64,000 nucleotides of DNA from Desulfurivibrio sp044068625 (GCF_044068625.1 NZ_JBIPKH010000002.1:124001-188000); one strand, 5' to 3'; counted from the stretch's first letter, positions 1 to 9,361 are shown. The notes: generated by a model from the sequence alone, not told the origin. A program made the numbers and translations.

Positions 1-2
1 TT

Positions 3-203
3 TTCGTCGAACAGGAAAAATGTATTGGCTGTATGGCCTGTATCGGGGCCTGTCCCTGGGCGATTCCCCAGGCTAATCCCGAAACCGGCAAGGTGGTGAA
101 GTGCGACTACTGTCTGGATCGGGTGGACGCGGGGTTCAAGCCGGCCTGCGTGACCAAATGCACCAGCCATGCCCTGAAGTTTGTCAGTCTGGTTGAGCTG
201 TAG
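3..203 (+). CDS. [4Fe-4S] electron-transfer subunit, C-terminal end (partial)
   Basis: The window opens inside this gene; 66 codons and the stop are visible. The peptide carries a CIGCMACIGACP cluster motif (CxxCxxCxxxCP), then CDYC and, about 14 residues on, CVTKC. That is the cysteine spacing of ferredoxin-like beta subunits (DmsB/NrfC/HycB type) that pass electrons to a molybdopterin or hydrogenase catalytic subunit. The partner genes would lie upstream of base 1 and cannot be seen, so the substrate is unknown. The gene converges on the sensor kinase, whose stop lies 13 bases beyond. The family is clear; the exact complex is not. Confidence 0.85.
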   Translation, partial: FVEQEKCIGCMACIGACPWAIPQANPETGKVVKCDYCLDRVDAGFKPACVTKCTSHALKFVSLVEL

Positions 204-216
204 CTCGGCCGGGCTT

Positions 217-2175
217 TCAGCCACCGGCGACGATCCGCTCCGGGACGGCCCCAGCCCCTTCCAAGGAGGAATCGTCGCCGGCCAGGGGCAGCTCGACGAT
301 GATCGCCGTGCCGGGGCCCGGGTGGCCATGCTTCCGCACCCACTCCAGGTACTCTGCCGGGGGTGGAGAGTGGGCCGTGATCCGCCCCCGATGATCCCGG
401 ATCACCCCGAAGGCGATGGAGAGCCCCAGGCCGGTACCTTTCCCCGCCGCCTTGGTGGTAAAGAAGGGGGTGAAGACCTTTGCGAGATTTTCCCGGCTGA
501 TCCCGGAGCCGGTGTCGACCATGGCCATAACCACCCGCTTATCCTTGGCGCAGAGCCGGGAGCTGATCAGGATGCCGCCGTTTTGGCCGATGGCGGCCAA
601 GGCGTTGTTGAGCAGGTTAAGCCACACCGATTTAAGCTTCTCCCGATCGCCCGGAATGGGGGGGAGGGTAGGGTCGAACTCGGTTTCGATGACTACCCCC
701 TCCTTGCTGAAAATGGTTCTGGTCAGGGAGACCACCTCATCGACGGACTCATTGAGGTCCATGCTTTGCGTGATGTTGGCTCCCTGGCGGGAGAAACCTA
801 ACAGCCCGGTGACGATCTGCTGGCAGATCCGGGTCTGTTTCTCGATGACCAGCATATCCTCCCGCGACTGGGAGTCGGCGGGCAGGTCCTCCAGCAGCAT
901 TTGGGTGTAACCCAGGATAATCCCCAGGGGAGTGTTGATCTCGTGGGCCACCCCTCCGGCCAGTCGTCCCAAATCCTCCATCTTTTGCGACTGAATGAGC
1001 TGGTCCTGGTAATTTTTCAGCTCTGAGATGTCACGGGCGGTCATCAGCAGACCGACGATGCCGCCTTCCTGGTCCCGGACCGGAACCTTGATCACATGGA
1101 ACCAGCGGCGGTTCGTCGGATGCGCCTCCATCACCTCCCTGGAGATCGTGGTGCCGAGGCTCAACACCTTGCGGTCTTCGACCGGGTCGATGACGCCCTT
1201 TGGGGTGGTAGCCGCCGCAGCGGTCACCAATGTTTGGTCCGGGTTGGGCCTGTCATCCATGTAGCGGCGGAAGGCCTGGTTGATCGCTTGGTAGTTGCCG
1301 TTTAGATCCTGAAGAGCGACCAGGTCCGGGGTTACGTCGAAGATGGTCTGCAGCAGTTGCTGCTGGTGGGTCAGGTCATGTTGGGTGTTATGCAGTTGCC
1401 GGAGGCGGTCGCGCAGGGCCAGGGTCATGAAATCGAAGGCGGTGGCCAGATCCTCGATCTCGTCTCCCCCTTGCCGGGGGGTGGGCAACGGCGGTTCAAG
1501 ATTGCCCTCCATGATCTCCGCCGCCGCCGCCCGTAATCGGGCGAGCCGTCGGGTGATGGTCCGGGCGAAGAGGGAACCCAGCCCCACCGCCAGCAGGGCC
1601 ACCAGACCCACGGCCATGATGATGGCCAGGGCCAGCTCCCGGCGGGCGGCCTGGATTGAGGCCCGGGTCAGTCCCACCCGGGCCGTGCCCAGCCAATTGT
1701 TGCCCAGGACCACCGGCACGGCAAAGTCGTGGATCAGCCCCGAACCGGTATCCAGCAGTTTGCTGGCCGGGCCGTGGTTGGGGAGGGAGGGGGCGGCCGG
1801 TTGCGGGTGGACGGTCAGCAGGGCCCGGGGAAAACCATTACCCGGGAAGGAGTGGGCCAAGACCTGGCCCCGGGAATCGAGGACGAAGGCGTAAATAATG
1901 TCGGGTCCGGAATTGACGGTTTCGTCGATCAGCTGGTTGAGGCCCGGCAGGTTAAAGGTCAGGAGCGGCTCGATGGCCCGGGCGGCCAGACTTACGGTCA
2001 GGGACTCGGCCCGACCCCTGGTCTCTTCCGTCAGGGCGTTACCGGCGATGGCTGTGGCCAGTAAAGTGGTCGCGATACCGGTGGCCAGCAGCAGGCTGCC
2101 CATGGCCAGATGGATTTTGGTGGCCAGGGGCAGACGGTTCAGGGCCCGGCGCCCGCGGGCCAGCATTTGTTTCAT
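217..2175 (-). CDS. Membrane PAS sensor histidine kinase
   Basis: A 652-residue two-component sensor that should autophosphorylate on His and pass phosphate to an unlinked response regulator. Order of parts: TM1 about 22-45, an extracytoplasmic sensor region to about 180, TM2 about 182-204, HAMP about 205-260, PAS about 272-390, HisKA with the phospho-acceptor at His411 (GGVAHEINTPLG), and an HATPase_c domain with N box (NLLNNALAAI), DTGSGI and GTGLGLSI. The kinase core resembles NtrB/AtoS-type kinases that often drive sigma-54 activators (family knowledge). No response regulator gene is adjacent. It lies 13 bases after the small coiled-coil gene on the same strand, so the two are probably cotranscribed. 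The signal sensed is not readable from sequence. Confidence 0.9.
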   Translation of the reverse strand: MKQMLARGRRALNRLPLATKIHLAMGSLLLATGIATTLLATAIAGNALTEETRGRAESLTVSLAARAIEPLLTFNLPGLNQLIDETVNSGPDIIYAFVLDSRGQVLAHSFPGNGFPRALLTVHPQPAAPSLPNHGPASKLLDTGSGLIHDFAVPVVLGNNWLGTARVGLTRASIQAARRELALAIIMAVGLVALLAVGLGSLFARTITRRLARLRAAAAEIMEGNLEPPLPTPRQGGDEIEDLATAFDFMTLALRDRLRQLHNTQHDLTHQQQLLQTIFDVTPDLVALQDLNGNYQAINQAFRRYMDDRPNPDQTLVTAAAATTPKGVIDPVEDRKVLSLGTTISREVMEAHPTNRRWFHVIKVPVRDQEGGIVGLLMTARDISELKNYQDQLIQSQKMEDLGRLAGGVAHEINTPLGIILGYTQMLLEDLPADSQSREDMLVIEKQTRICQQIVTGLLGFSRQGANITQSMDLNESVDEVVSLTRTIFSKEGVVIETEFDPTLPPIPGDREKLKSVWLNLLNNALAAIGQNGGILISSRLCAKDKRVVMAMVDTGSGISRENLAKVFTPFFTTKAAGKGTGLGLSIAFGVIRDHRGRITAHSPPPAEYLEWVRKHGHPGPGTAIIVELPLAGDDSSLEGAGAVPERIVAGG

Positions 2176-2188
2176 TGGATCTTGGTGA

Positions 2189-2515
2189 TCAGATCAGGAT
2201 ATTGACCACGGTTCCTCGTAGGGAGGTGAGGTTGCCGCCCACCGCCTGCAGCCGTCGGGACCTGGCCTCGCGCAACTGCTGCTCGGCCTTCTGCTCGTCG
2301 GCCCTGGCCTGGCGCAGGCGCTCGATGGCCTGCTGCTTGTTGCGTTGGGCCTGGCGAACCTGCTCCTCGGCATCCTGGCGCTGGCTCTCGGCCTGACGGA
2401 CCTGGCGGCCACTGCGGCTCAGTTCGCCGTTGGTCCGGGTCGAGCCGCGGCCCACCAGGGCCTGGGTCAGTTGAGGAGAAGCCGGTGCTTGGTGGGAACC
2501 GATTTCCGGGGCCAT
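2189..2515 (-). CDS. Small coiled-coil protein of unknown function
   Basis: 108 residues from an ATG at 2515, chosen because a GGGAG ribosome site lies about six bases before it; a TTG nine codons upstream is possible but has no such site. Residues about 35-90 are rich in Arg, Gln, Glu and Ala with a heptad-like pattern (QVRQAESQRQ, EEQVRQAQRN), so a charged coiled coil is likely. There is no signal peptide or membrane segment; the end is hydrophobic (GTVVNILI). I do not recognise the family. The 13-base gap to the sensor kinase suggests one transcript and perhaps a related role. Confidence 0.65.
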   Translation of the reverse strand: MAPEIGSHQAPASPQLTQALVGRGSTRTNGELSRSGRQVRQAESQRQDAEEQVRQAQRNKQQAIERLRQARADEQKAEQQLREARSRRLQAVGGNLTSLRGTVVNILI

Positions 2516-2680
2516 GCTCTCTCCCTGCTGGCGGTTTGACAAAGATGACAGCTATCTTCTAGCACAGAACGGTTAACCTTGGCAAGGTGGAAGCTGATCC
2601 CTCACATATCCCTTGACTATTCCAGGTAATATTGCCAATATTTCTTGTAAGTAAAATCCAATCGAGGAGAGGTAACCAGG

Positions 2681-5344
2681 GTGTTGCAGGTGGAAAAGGC
2701 AGCCAGCGATCCGGTTGAGCCGGGCCAATCCCCAAGGGAAATCCCCTTGGGCGAACTTTTGGTCCGGGAGCGCCTGGTCGGTCGGGATGATATCAGGAAG
2801 GTTCTCGCCATCCAGGAGGAGGAGAAAAATCTCTCCGGCCTCCCTTTGGGTCAAATTCTAGTCAGGCAGGGCAAGCTCAATCAGCAGGATCTTGACCGGA
2901 TTCTCGATCACCCCAATCTGCGTAAACATCTTGGCGCCCTGGCGGTTGAAAGAAGGTATCTCACCCAGGAGCAGCTCAACCACTGCCTGCAGAAAAAAAC
3001 CCCCGACAAACATATCGGCCAGACCATGCTGGAGGAGGGTTTTCTCGATGCCGAGGCCCTGATCGAGCTGTTCCGCGATCACGCCTGCGCCGAAAAACTG
3101 GGCGATCTGACTGTCAGGCTGAACCTGGTCCCCCACCACGATGTCGAGCTCGCCCTGAGAACCCAGAAGGCCTACCGGAGTGTGGGGGAGATCTGCTGTG
3201 ATCTCGGTTTGATCAACCCCCTTGAGCTGGACCGGGTACTCAATAAGTACGGCAAGCAGTCCAAACTCGGGGAGATCCTGGTCAATCTGGGCTATCTTGA
3301 CAACGACAAGCTGACCAAAGCCTTGCAGGAGCAGCAGTATGGCACCGATCTGCTGGGAGACCTGCTGGTCCGCAACAAGCATGTCACCCGCTCTCAGATC
3401 CAGGAGGCGATGTCCAAACAGGTCAGCGTCCCCTTCAAATCCCTCGACGGGTTTGTCTACAGCGAGAAGGATAAGCGCACCCTGGTGGGGATCATCGGCC
3501 AGAAATACGCCGAGAAGAACCTGATCCTGCCGATTTCATTGATCGGGAAAAAGCTGACCGTCGCCATCCTCAGCCCCGACAAGATCAGCATGGTGCGGGA
3601 GCTGAAAAGGCTTTACGGCCAATTCGACATCGCCTGCATCTTCATCAGTGAAGCCAAGTATGGTGAACTGTTTGAGATTCTTTACAGCCGGAAGTTAAGC
3701 GGCCTCAAGACCCATGAGGAGGAGGCCAGCGGCGAGGTGGCGGCGGCGGAGGAGGCGGGTGACCAGACCGACTTCATGCAGATCGAACTCTCGGAGGGAA
3801 TCGAAGAAGGCCCCGGCAATGCCGTCGATTACGGGGTTCAGGATATCGAGACCGAAGAGCTGGTCAACTATATCATCAAATATGGCATCAGCCACGGGGC
3901 CAGCGATATCCATTTCGAGCAGGATCGCCGAGGGGCGAAGCTGCGCTACCGGATCGACGGGGTGCTGCGGGAGGTGCCGACCAGCTGGCTGCGCAAGAAG
4001 ATCAACGAAAAGCCCGCCTCCATCGTCTCCCGGATCAAGGTGATGTCCAACCTGGATATTTCCGAAAAAAGGGTACCCCAGGATGGGGTTTTTCGGATCA
4101 ACTATTACGATCGTCCCAAGGGGCAGAAGTGCGATCTCGATTTCCGGGTCGCCACCTGTCCGGCCATCTCGGGGGAGAATATCACCATCCGGATTCTTGA
4201 CTCCCGCAAGGCCAATGTGGGCCTGGAAAAACTGAACCACTCCCCCCATGTTCTCGAGCTCTTTCGGGTCTTCCTGAAAAGCGCCGCCGGCATGGTCCTG
4301 GTGACCGGCCCCACCGGCAGTGGCAAATCCTCCACCCTCTATGGCGCTCTCCAGTATATTTACGAGCCCACCCTCAAAATCATCACCGCCGAAGACCCCA
4401 TTGAGTACAGCTTTCCCGGCATTATGCAAACCCAGGTCAACCAGAAGATCGGGCTTACCTTTGTCAAGCTGTTGCGCTCTTTTCTCCGCCTTGATCCCGA
4501 TGTGATCCTGGTGGGCGAGATCCGCGACAACGAGACCGCCCATATCGGATTCGACGCCGCCCAGACCGGGCATCTGGTACTCAGCACCCTCCACACCAAC
4601 GATGCCATCAGCACGGTGGGGCGGCTGGAGGATCTGGGGATCGATCGGGCCCAGATTTCAGCCAGCCTCAGCTGCGTGCTGGCCCAGCGGTTGGTGCGCC
4701 GGATCTGCCCCACCTGTATCACCCCCCACGTGCCGGAAAAGGATGAGTGGGGGATGCTGTTTGAGGAGTACCCAGCCCATCTCAGTTTTTTCAAGGGGGC
4801 GGGTTGTGATGATTGCGGTTTTACCGGTTTTGGCGGCCGGACCCTGATCTCCGAACTGTTTGTCCCCGGTGATTTTAAAACCTTGGCCAAAGGGGCAAGT
4901 GTGGATGAGCTGAAACTGGAGGCGGTGAAGAACGGGGCCAAGACCCTGATCGACGACGGCCTGCTCAAGCTCGGCGACACCACCCTTTCCGAAATCTTGC
5001 GGGTAGTCCCCCATGAGATGATTCAGATGTATCGCCGCCGGAAACAGATCATGGCGGGGGAGGGGCTGACGAGCGGGGTTGAGCAAGGAGCAAAAGCTCC
5101 CCGGGGGTTCACCATCACCGACCCGGCGGGGGAGGGGGTCCTCATCGACCAGATGTTTGAGGAGTATCAGGCCCTGGCCGCCATGGCCAATCTGGAGCTC
5201 GACTTGGATCGCGACCTTTTCGGCCGGTTCATTGCCGAAAATTACGCCGAGATCAGGAGCTCCAGCCAGTGCCGCCGGATCCTCTTCCATATCCGGGGCG
5301 GAGATGACGATGTGCAGATTTCCGCCGCTCCGCTCCATCAATAA
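2681..5344 (+). CDS. GspE/PilB-like secretion ATPase with eight tandem MshEN-like modules
   Basis: An 887-residue protein starting at GTG 2681 after a GAGGAGAGG ribosome site. The C-terminal half is a type II secretion/type IV pilus extension ATPase: Walker A GPTGSGKS near residue 543, an Asp box (TAEDPIEYSF), Walker B (DPDVILVGEIRD), a His box (GHLVLSTLHTNDA) and a CxxC...CxxC zinc site (CPTC, CDDC). The N-terminal 250 residues hold eight repeats of the form LGxxLVxxGxLxxxxLxxAL, at about 22, 55, 83, 111, 139, 167, 195 and 224. MshEN domains bind c-di-GMP in MshE (family knowledge); known ATPases usually carry one or two. After the ATPase come about 95 extra residues (790-887) of no family I know. 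MinD-like and HDOD genes follow; no pilin or platform gene is present. Confidence 0.85.
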   Translation: MLQVEKAASDPVEPGQSPREIPLGELLVRERLVGRDDIRKVLAIQEEEKNLSGLPLGQILVRQGKLNQQDLDRILDHPNLRKHLGALAVERRYLTQEQLNHCLQKKTPDKHIGQTMLEEGFLDAEALIELFRDHACAEKLGDLTVRLNLVPHHDVELALRTQKAYRSVGEICCDLGLINPLELDRVLNKYGKQSKLGEILVNLGYLDNDKLTKALQEQQYGTDLLGDLLVRNKHVTRSQIQEAMSKQVSVPFKSLDGFVYSEKDKRTLVGIIGQKYAEKNLILPISLIGKKLTVAILSPDKISMVRELKRLYGQFDIACIFISEAKYGELFEILYSRKLSGLKTHEEEASGEVAAAEEAGDQTDFMQIELSEGIEEGPGNAVDYGVQDIETEELVNYIIKYGISHGASDIHFEQDRRGAKLRYRIDGVLREVPTSWLRKKINEKPASIVSRIKVMSNLDISEKRVPQDGVFRINYYDRPKGQKCDLDFRVATCPAISGENITIRILDSRKANVGLEKLNHSPHVLELFRVFLKSAAGMVLVTGPTGSGKSSTLYGALQYIYEPTLKIITAEDPIEYSFPGIMQTQVNQKIGLTFVKLLRSFLRLDPDVILVGEIRDNETAHIGFDAAQTGHLVLSTLHTNDAISTVGRLEDLGIDRAQISASLSCVLAQRLVRRICPTCITPHVPEKDEWGMLFEEYPAHLSFFKGAGCDDCGFTGFGGRTLISELFVPGDFKTLAKGASVDELKLEAVKNGAKTLIDDGLLKLGDTTLSEILRVVPHEMIQMYRRRKQIMAGEGLTSGVEQGAKAPRGFTITDPAGEGVLIDQMFEEYQALAAMANLELDLDRDLFGRFIAENYAEIRSSSQCRRILFHIRGGDDDVQISAAPLHQ

Positions 5345-5391
5345 AACCGACTTCTTTAAATCGAGATGACAGGCAGTCCGTCAGGGGAAAG

Positions 5392-6621
5392 ATGATGAGC
5401 AGGACCATCGCGATAACCAGTGGCAAAGGGGGCGTCGGCAAGACCAACCTGGCGGTCAATCTGGCCATCCACCTGGCTGAACTGGGCCACCGTACCTGCC
5501 TGTTTGACGCCGATCTGGGCACCGCCAACATCAATATTCTCCTGGGCATCCACCCCGAATATGACATCGGCGATGTGATCAGGGGCGACCGCTCCCTCCA
5601 CGACATCATTATTCGGGAGTCATCGGGCATCGATATCATTCCCGGCAGCAGCGGGGTGGAGGAGATTGCCAACCTGGACGGCAAGAACCTCGATACCCTG
5701 GTCAAAACCTTTGCCAACGCCGGCAAATATGACTTCTATATTTTCGATACCTCCGCCGGAATCTCCCGCAACGTGGCGGCTTTCTGCCTGGCCGCCTCCG
5801 AGCTGCTGCTGGTGGTGACCAGTGAGCCGACCTCACTCACCGATGCCTACTCTCTGCTCAAGGTTCTGGTGAAAAACGGTTATCAGGGCCGGATCAGGGT
5901 GGTGGTAAACCGTTGCCCCGATCTGGCCTCGGCCAAGGAGGTTTTTAAAAAATTCCGGATGACGGCTGATAAATACCTTGGTATCAAGCTGGAGCCCTTG
6001 GGCCTGCTTTACCAGGATGAGGTGATCAACAAGGCCCTGCGCGAGCAGAAGCCGTTTATGACCCTCTACCCCCGGTCAAACGCGGCCAACTGCATTCGCT
6101 CGCTGGCCCGTCGGTTGACCGAAGAGGATGGCGTGCCGGAAGATGTTGTCGATATGACCACCTTCTGGAACCGCTGTTTTCAGTACTTCCATACCCTGCT
6201 CGATCTGCCGGGAAGCAAGAAGGGGAGCGCGCCGGCCCAGGCTCCGACCGTCGGCGTTGCCGCTCCCGAGGCTCGGTCGCAAGAGCCGGCCGGCCGGGAG
6301 GATTCCGTGGTGCCAGTGGGGGCCACGGTCAAGCCGGTGGCGGTGGGGGCCAGTGCCACCGTACCCAAAAACGGCAGCTCCACCACCTCCCTTGACACGG
6401 TGCAGGCGCTGCTGCCCATTGTGGAGCGGCTGACTGACAGTATTCTCGCTTTCTCCCAGGAACTGAGCCGGGTCCGGGGAACCATGGCCCCCGACGCCAA
6501 TCCTTTGGGGCCGGGCGGTAACCGGGGGCAGGAGGGAGGGGAGGGCAGATTGGGCCAGGAGTACCAGCTTGATCTGCGGGGTTTTCTCCAACGCAACAAA
6601 TCTCAAAACAAGGCGTCATAA
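5392..6621 (+). CDS. MinD/FlhG-like ParA ATPase with long C-terminal extension
   Basis: 409 residues. The first 260 form a deviant-Walker P-loop ATPase: GKGGVGKT near residues 11-18, FDADLGTANIN (the FlhG/MinD signature) and a FDTSAGIS switch. FlhG-type proteins place or count flagella, pili or other polar machines, often with a secretion ATPase or SRP-like GTPase. A Pro/Ala/Val-rich linker (about 275-340) leads to a tail (about 345-409) not seen in FlhG. It lies 47 bases after the MshEN ATPase and 3 bases before the HDOD gene, so it probably positions the machine driven by that ATPase (inference). No FlhF or flagellar gene is near, which argues against a simple flagellar role. Confidence 0.85.
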   Translation: MMSRTIAITSGKGGVGKTNLAVNLAIHLAELGHRTCLFDADLGTANINILLGIHPEYDIGDVIRGDRSLHDIIIRESSGIDIIPGSSGVEEIANLDGKNLDTLVKTFANAGKYDFYIFDTSAGISRNVAAFCLAASELLLVVTSEPTSLTDAYSLLKVLVKNGYQGRIRVVVNRCPDLASAKEVFKKFRMTADKYLGIKLEPLGLLYQDEVINKALREQKPFMTLYPRSNAANCIRSLARRLTEEDGVPEDVVDMTTFWNRCFQYFHTLLDLPGSKKGSAPAQAPTVGVAAPEARSQEPAGREDSVVPVGATVKPVAVGASATVPKNGSSTTSLDTVQALLPIVERLTDSILAFSQELSRVRGTMAPDANPLGPGGNRGQEGGEGRLGQEYQLDLRGFLQRNKSQNKAS

Positions 6622-6624
6622 CCC

Positions 6625-7509
6625 ATGCCAATGCGCAAGCTGGACCTGATCAATGAGCGGATCATGGAAATTCCCACCCTGCCGGTGGTCGCTCAACGGA
6701 TCATGGATCTTCTCAACTCGGAGATGGCCGACTACGGCAAGGTGGCCAGGCTGATCGAACAGGATCCCGCCCTGGCGGTCAAGATTCTGAAAGTGGCCAA
6801 CTCCTCATTCTACGCCACCATAAGCGGGGTCAGCACCATCGAGCATGCCATGGCCATTCTGGGGGGCGATGAGGTCTGCAACATTCTGACCTCCTTTTCG
6901 GTCTATAATTTCTTCCGGGACAAGGAGAGCGCGAACTTTGACCGGCGCTACTTCTGGCAGCATGCCATTGTCACCAGTCAGGTGGCCAAATATCTGGCTG
7001 CGTACAGCAAGCTGCCAGATGAGAGCATCTTTCTCTCCGGCCTGATCCACGATGTGGGTAAAATCGTCCTGGATTACTATTTTCACGACGAATTTGCCGA
7101 GATTCTGGCCTACGTCATCAAGCACCAAGTGCCCTTCAGCGTGGCCGAAAAAGAGATCATCGGCGTGACCCACTATCAGGTGGCGGCCAAACTGTTACAG
7201 CGCTGGAAATTCCCCGACCGGGTGATCCGCCACGTCTTCTATCACCACGCCCCGTGGCACGATCAGACCTACACCGAAGGATCGATTGTCATCTATTTGG
7301 CCAATCTTTTAGCTAAAATCGCTGGTTACTCCAGTCTCAAAGAGGAGCGGCCCACCGATTTGAGTCTCCTGACCGATGCCAAGTTGCTCCGGTTTCTGGC
7401 GGCCAACGGCTTTGATCTCGATGAGAAAAAACTGAACATCATTATGGCCAATATCCGCCAGTTCATCGAGCGGGAAAAGGATAACGTCCTGTTGCTTTTT
7501 GCCGAATAA
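6625..7509 (+). CDS. HDOD-domain signalling protein
   Basis: 294 residues, almost all one HDOD domain (starts IPTLPVVAQRIMDLL; contains VKILKVANSSFYA and LIHDVGKIVLDYYF). HDOD proteins are relatives of HD phosphohydrolases, usually without catalysis, and act as scaffolds in motility, c-di-GMP and cell-cycle signalling (family knowledge). An HD pair and nearby histidines (HHAPWHDQ) are present, so residual metal binding cannot be excluded. The start is 3 bases after the MinD-like stop; ATG 6631 is an alternative. With no other output domain, it probably serves as a partner for the two ATPases upstream. Confidence 0.85.
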   Translation: MPMRKLDLINERIMEIPTLPVVAQRIMDLLNSEMADYGKVARLIEQDPALAVKILKVANSSFYATISGVSTIEHAMAILGGDEVCNILTSFSVYNFFRDKESANFDRRYFWQHAIVTSQVAKYLAAYSKLPDESIFLSGLIHDVGKIVLDYYFHDEFAEILAYVIKHQVPFSVAEKEIIGVTHYQVAAKLLQRWKFPDRVIRHVFYHHAPWHDQTYTEGSIVIYLANLLAKIAGYSSLKEERPTDLSLLTDAKLLRFLAANGFDLDEKKLNIIMANIRQFIEREKDNVLLLFAE

Positions 7510-7523
7510 GTTCCGGCTGAAGA

Positions 7524-9311
7524 TCAGGCCGCAAAATCCCGCTCCACCCCCGCCAGCATTTCGTCGATCACCTCCAGGCCACCTTCCCAGAACCGAGGGT
7601 CATCCAGATCCACCCCGAAGGGTTCGACCAGCCGGTAGGGCGAAGCTCCTCCCCCGGCCCGCAGCAGTTCCAGATATTTGGGCACAAAAACCTCCCGGTC
7701 CTGCTGATAGAGCCGGTAGAGGGCCAAAACCAGCAGCTCTCCGAAGGCGTAGGAGTAAACATAGCCGGGGGTGCTGAGGAAGTGGGGGATATAGGACCAC
7801 CAGGTCATGTAGTCATCGCTTAAGGCGACGCTGTCGGCAAACATCGCCTGCTGGGTGGCGCGCCAGTGGCTGGCGATCTCCTCGGCGCTCAGCTCCCCTT
7901 GCTCTCGCCGAGCCCGGTGGACGCGATCCTCGAAGCGATTCATCGCCACCTGGCGAAAAACGGTGGCGAAGATCGATTCCAGTTTCTGGCAGATAAAGGC
8001 GCGCCGGGCTTCGGCCCCCCGCAGCAGCTCCAGCTGGCTGTTGAACAGCAGCAGTTCGGCGAACACTGAGGCGGTTTCCGCCAGGACCAGGGGGGTGGAG
8101 GAGTTGTAGTAGCCCTGGGAGGCGGCTAGATACTGGTGAACCCCATGGCCCAGTTCGTGGGCCACCGTGGAGATATCGCGGAGGTTGCCGGTGTAGTTGA
8201 CCATGATGTAGGGGTGGACCTCCGGCACCGCCGGGTGGGCAAAAGCTCCGCCCCGTTTACCCTCCAGCAGGGGGGCGTGGATCCAGCCCCGGCTGAAGAA
8301 TTTTTCCCCGATGGCGGCCATCTCGGGGGAAAATTGCGCAAAGGAATCGAGTACCATCTGGCGGCACTGCTCCCAGGGCACGGTGGTGGTGGGCAGGTGG
8401 GGCAGAGGGGCGTAGCGGTCGTAATCGGTCAGTTGCTCCAGCCCCAGCAGACGGCGCTTGAGCCGGTAGTAGCGCTGGGGAATATCGTAACGACTGGTAA
8501 CCGCCTCGACCAGGGTGACCACGGTCCGATCCTGAAGTTCGTTGTGGAGATTCATCGAACTGAGCCAGTCGGGATAGCGGCGCAGGCGGTCGTCGATCAT
8601 CTTGTCGGCCAGCAGGGTGTTGAAGGTGTGGGTCAACACGTGGAGCTGGCTGTTAAGGCCGGCGGTCAGTTCGGCGGCGGCCTGACGGCGCTGCTCCCGA
8701 TCCGGCAGATAGAGGTCGCTTAATACCTCCTCTTCACTGCGCCCGGTGGGCCCGAACTTGAGGTGGCCCATTACCTTGTCGAAAAGGGTGGTCCAACTGC
8801 CCCGCCCCGCCGGGGCCTTTTCGATCAGCAGGGTCTCTTCGGCGTCGCTGAGCAGGTGGGGGGCGTAGCGGCGCAGGCCGGCCAGGTAGTGGCGATAGGG
8901 AGCCAGCAGCGGCTCGTCGAGCAGCCGCTCCGCCCGTTCCTGGGGCACCCGGTTCCATTCCAGTTCGAAGAAAACCGTTTCCTTGCCGATCCGGCTGCCC
9001 GCCTCCCGAACCTTCTGCATAAAGGCGGAGGCCTCGGCGTTCTTGGTGTTGGCGGCGAAATTGAGAAAGGCAAAGGTTGAGATCCGGCCCGCTCCGGCTT
9101 CCAGCTTTTCCAGACGGCTTACCAGCTCGAGGAGGGTGGCGGCGTCAAGCTCGGCCAGGCGTCCGGCAAACCCGGCCCGGATCTCTTGGGCCTCGGCCTC
9201 GTGGTTCTTCAGATCGGCGGCCAGGGCGGGGTCGTCGAGGGCGGGGTACAGGTCGGCCAGATTCCAGATGACATTTTCGGTACCAAGGGTGCTGTTCAGT
9301 GATTCGGTCAC
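7524..9311 (-). CDS. pepF: Oligoendopeptidase F family metallopeptidase (M3)
   Basis: 595 residues from a GTG at 9311, chosen because GGAGAA lies just before it and a TTGACA promoter ends about 50 bases upstream; the reading frame stays open further but that part lacks homology-like sequence. The zinc site is VAHELGHGVHQ, with HELGH near residues 384-388, and a third ligand Glu is expected in ETASVFAELL. PepF cuts short peptides in the cytosol and recycles peptide scraps. No signal peptide. It converges on the HDOD gene (14-base gap) and diverges from parE. Confidence 0.88.
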   Translation of the reverse strand: MTESLNSTLGTENVIWNLADLYPALDDPALAADLKNHEAEAQEIRAGFAGRLAELDAATLLELVSRLEKLEAGAGRISTFAFLNFAANTKNAEASAFMQKVREAGSRIGKETVFFELEWNRVPQERAERLLDEPLLAPYRHYLAGLRRYAPHLLSDAEETLLIEKAPAGRGSWTTLFDKVMGHLKFGPTGRSEEEVLSDLYLPDREQRRQAAAELTAGLNSQLHVLTHTFNTLLADKMIDDRLRRYPDWLSSMNLHNELQDRTVVTLVEAVTSRYDIPQRYYRLKRRLLGLEQLTDYDRYAPLPHLPTTTVPWEQCRQMVLDSFAQFSPEMAAIGEKFFSRGWIHAPLLEGKRGGAFAHPAVPEVHPYIMVNYTGNLRDISTVAHELGHGVHQYLAASQGYYNSSTPLVLAETASVFAELLLFNSQLELLRGAEARRAFICQKLESIFATVFRQVAMNRFEDRVHRARREQGELSAEEIASHWRATQQAMFADSVALSDDYMTWWSYIPHFLSTPGYVYSYAFGELLVLALYRLYQQDREVFVPKYLELLRAGGGASPYRLVEPFGVDLDDPRFWEGGLEVIDEMLAGVERDFAA

Positions 9312-9361
9312 GATGGTTCTCCGCTGGTTGATGATGGGCCGCTGGGGCCAAAGGGAGCCGA

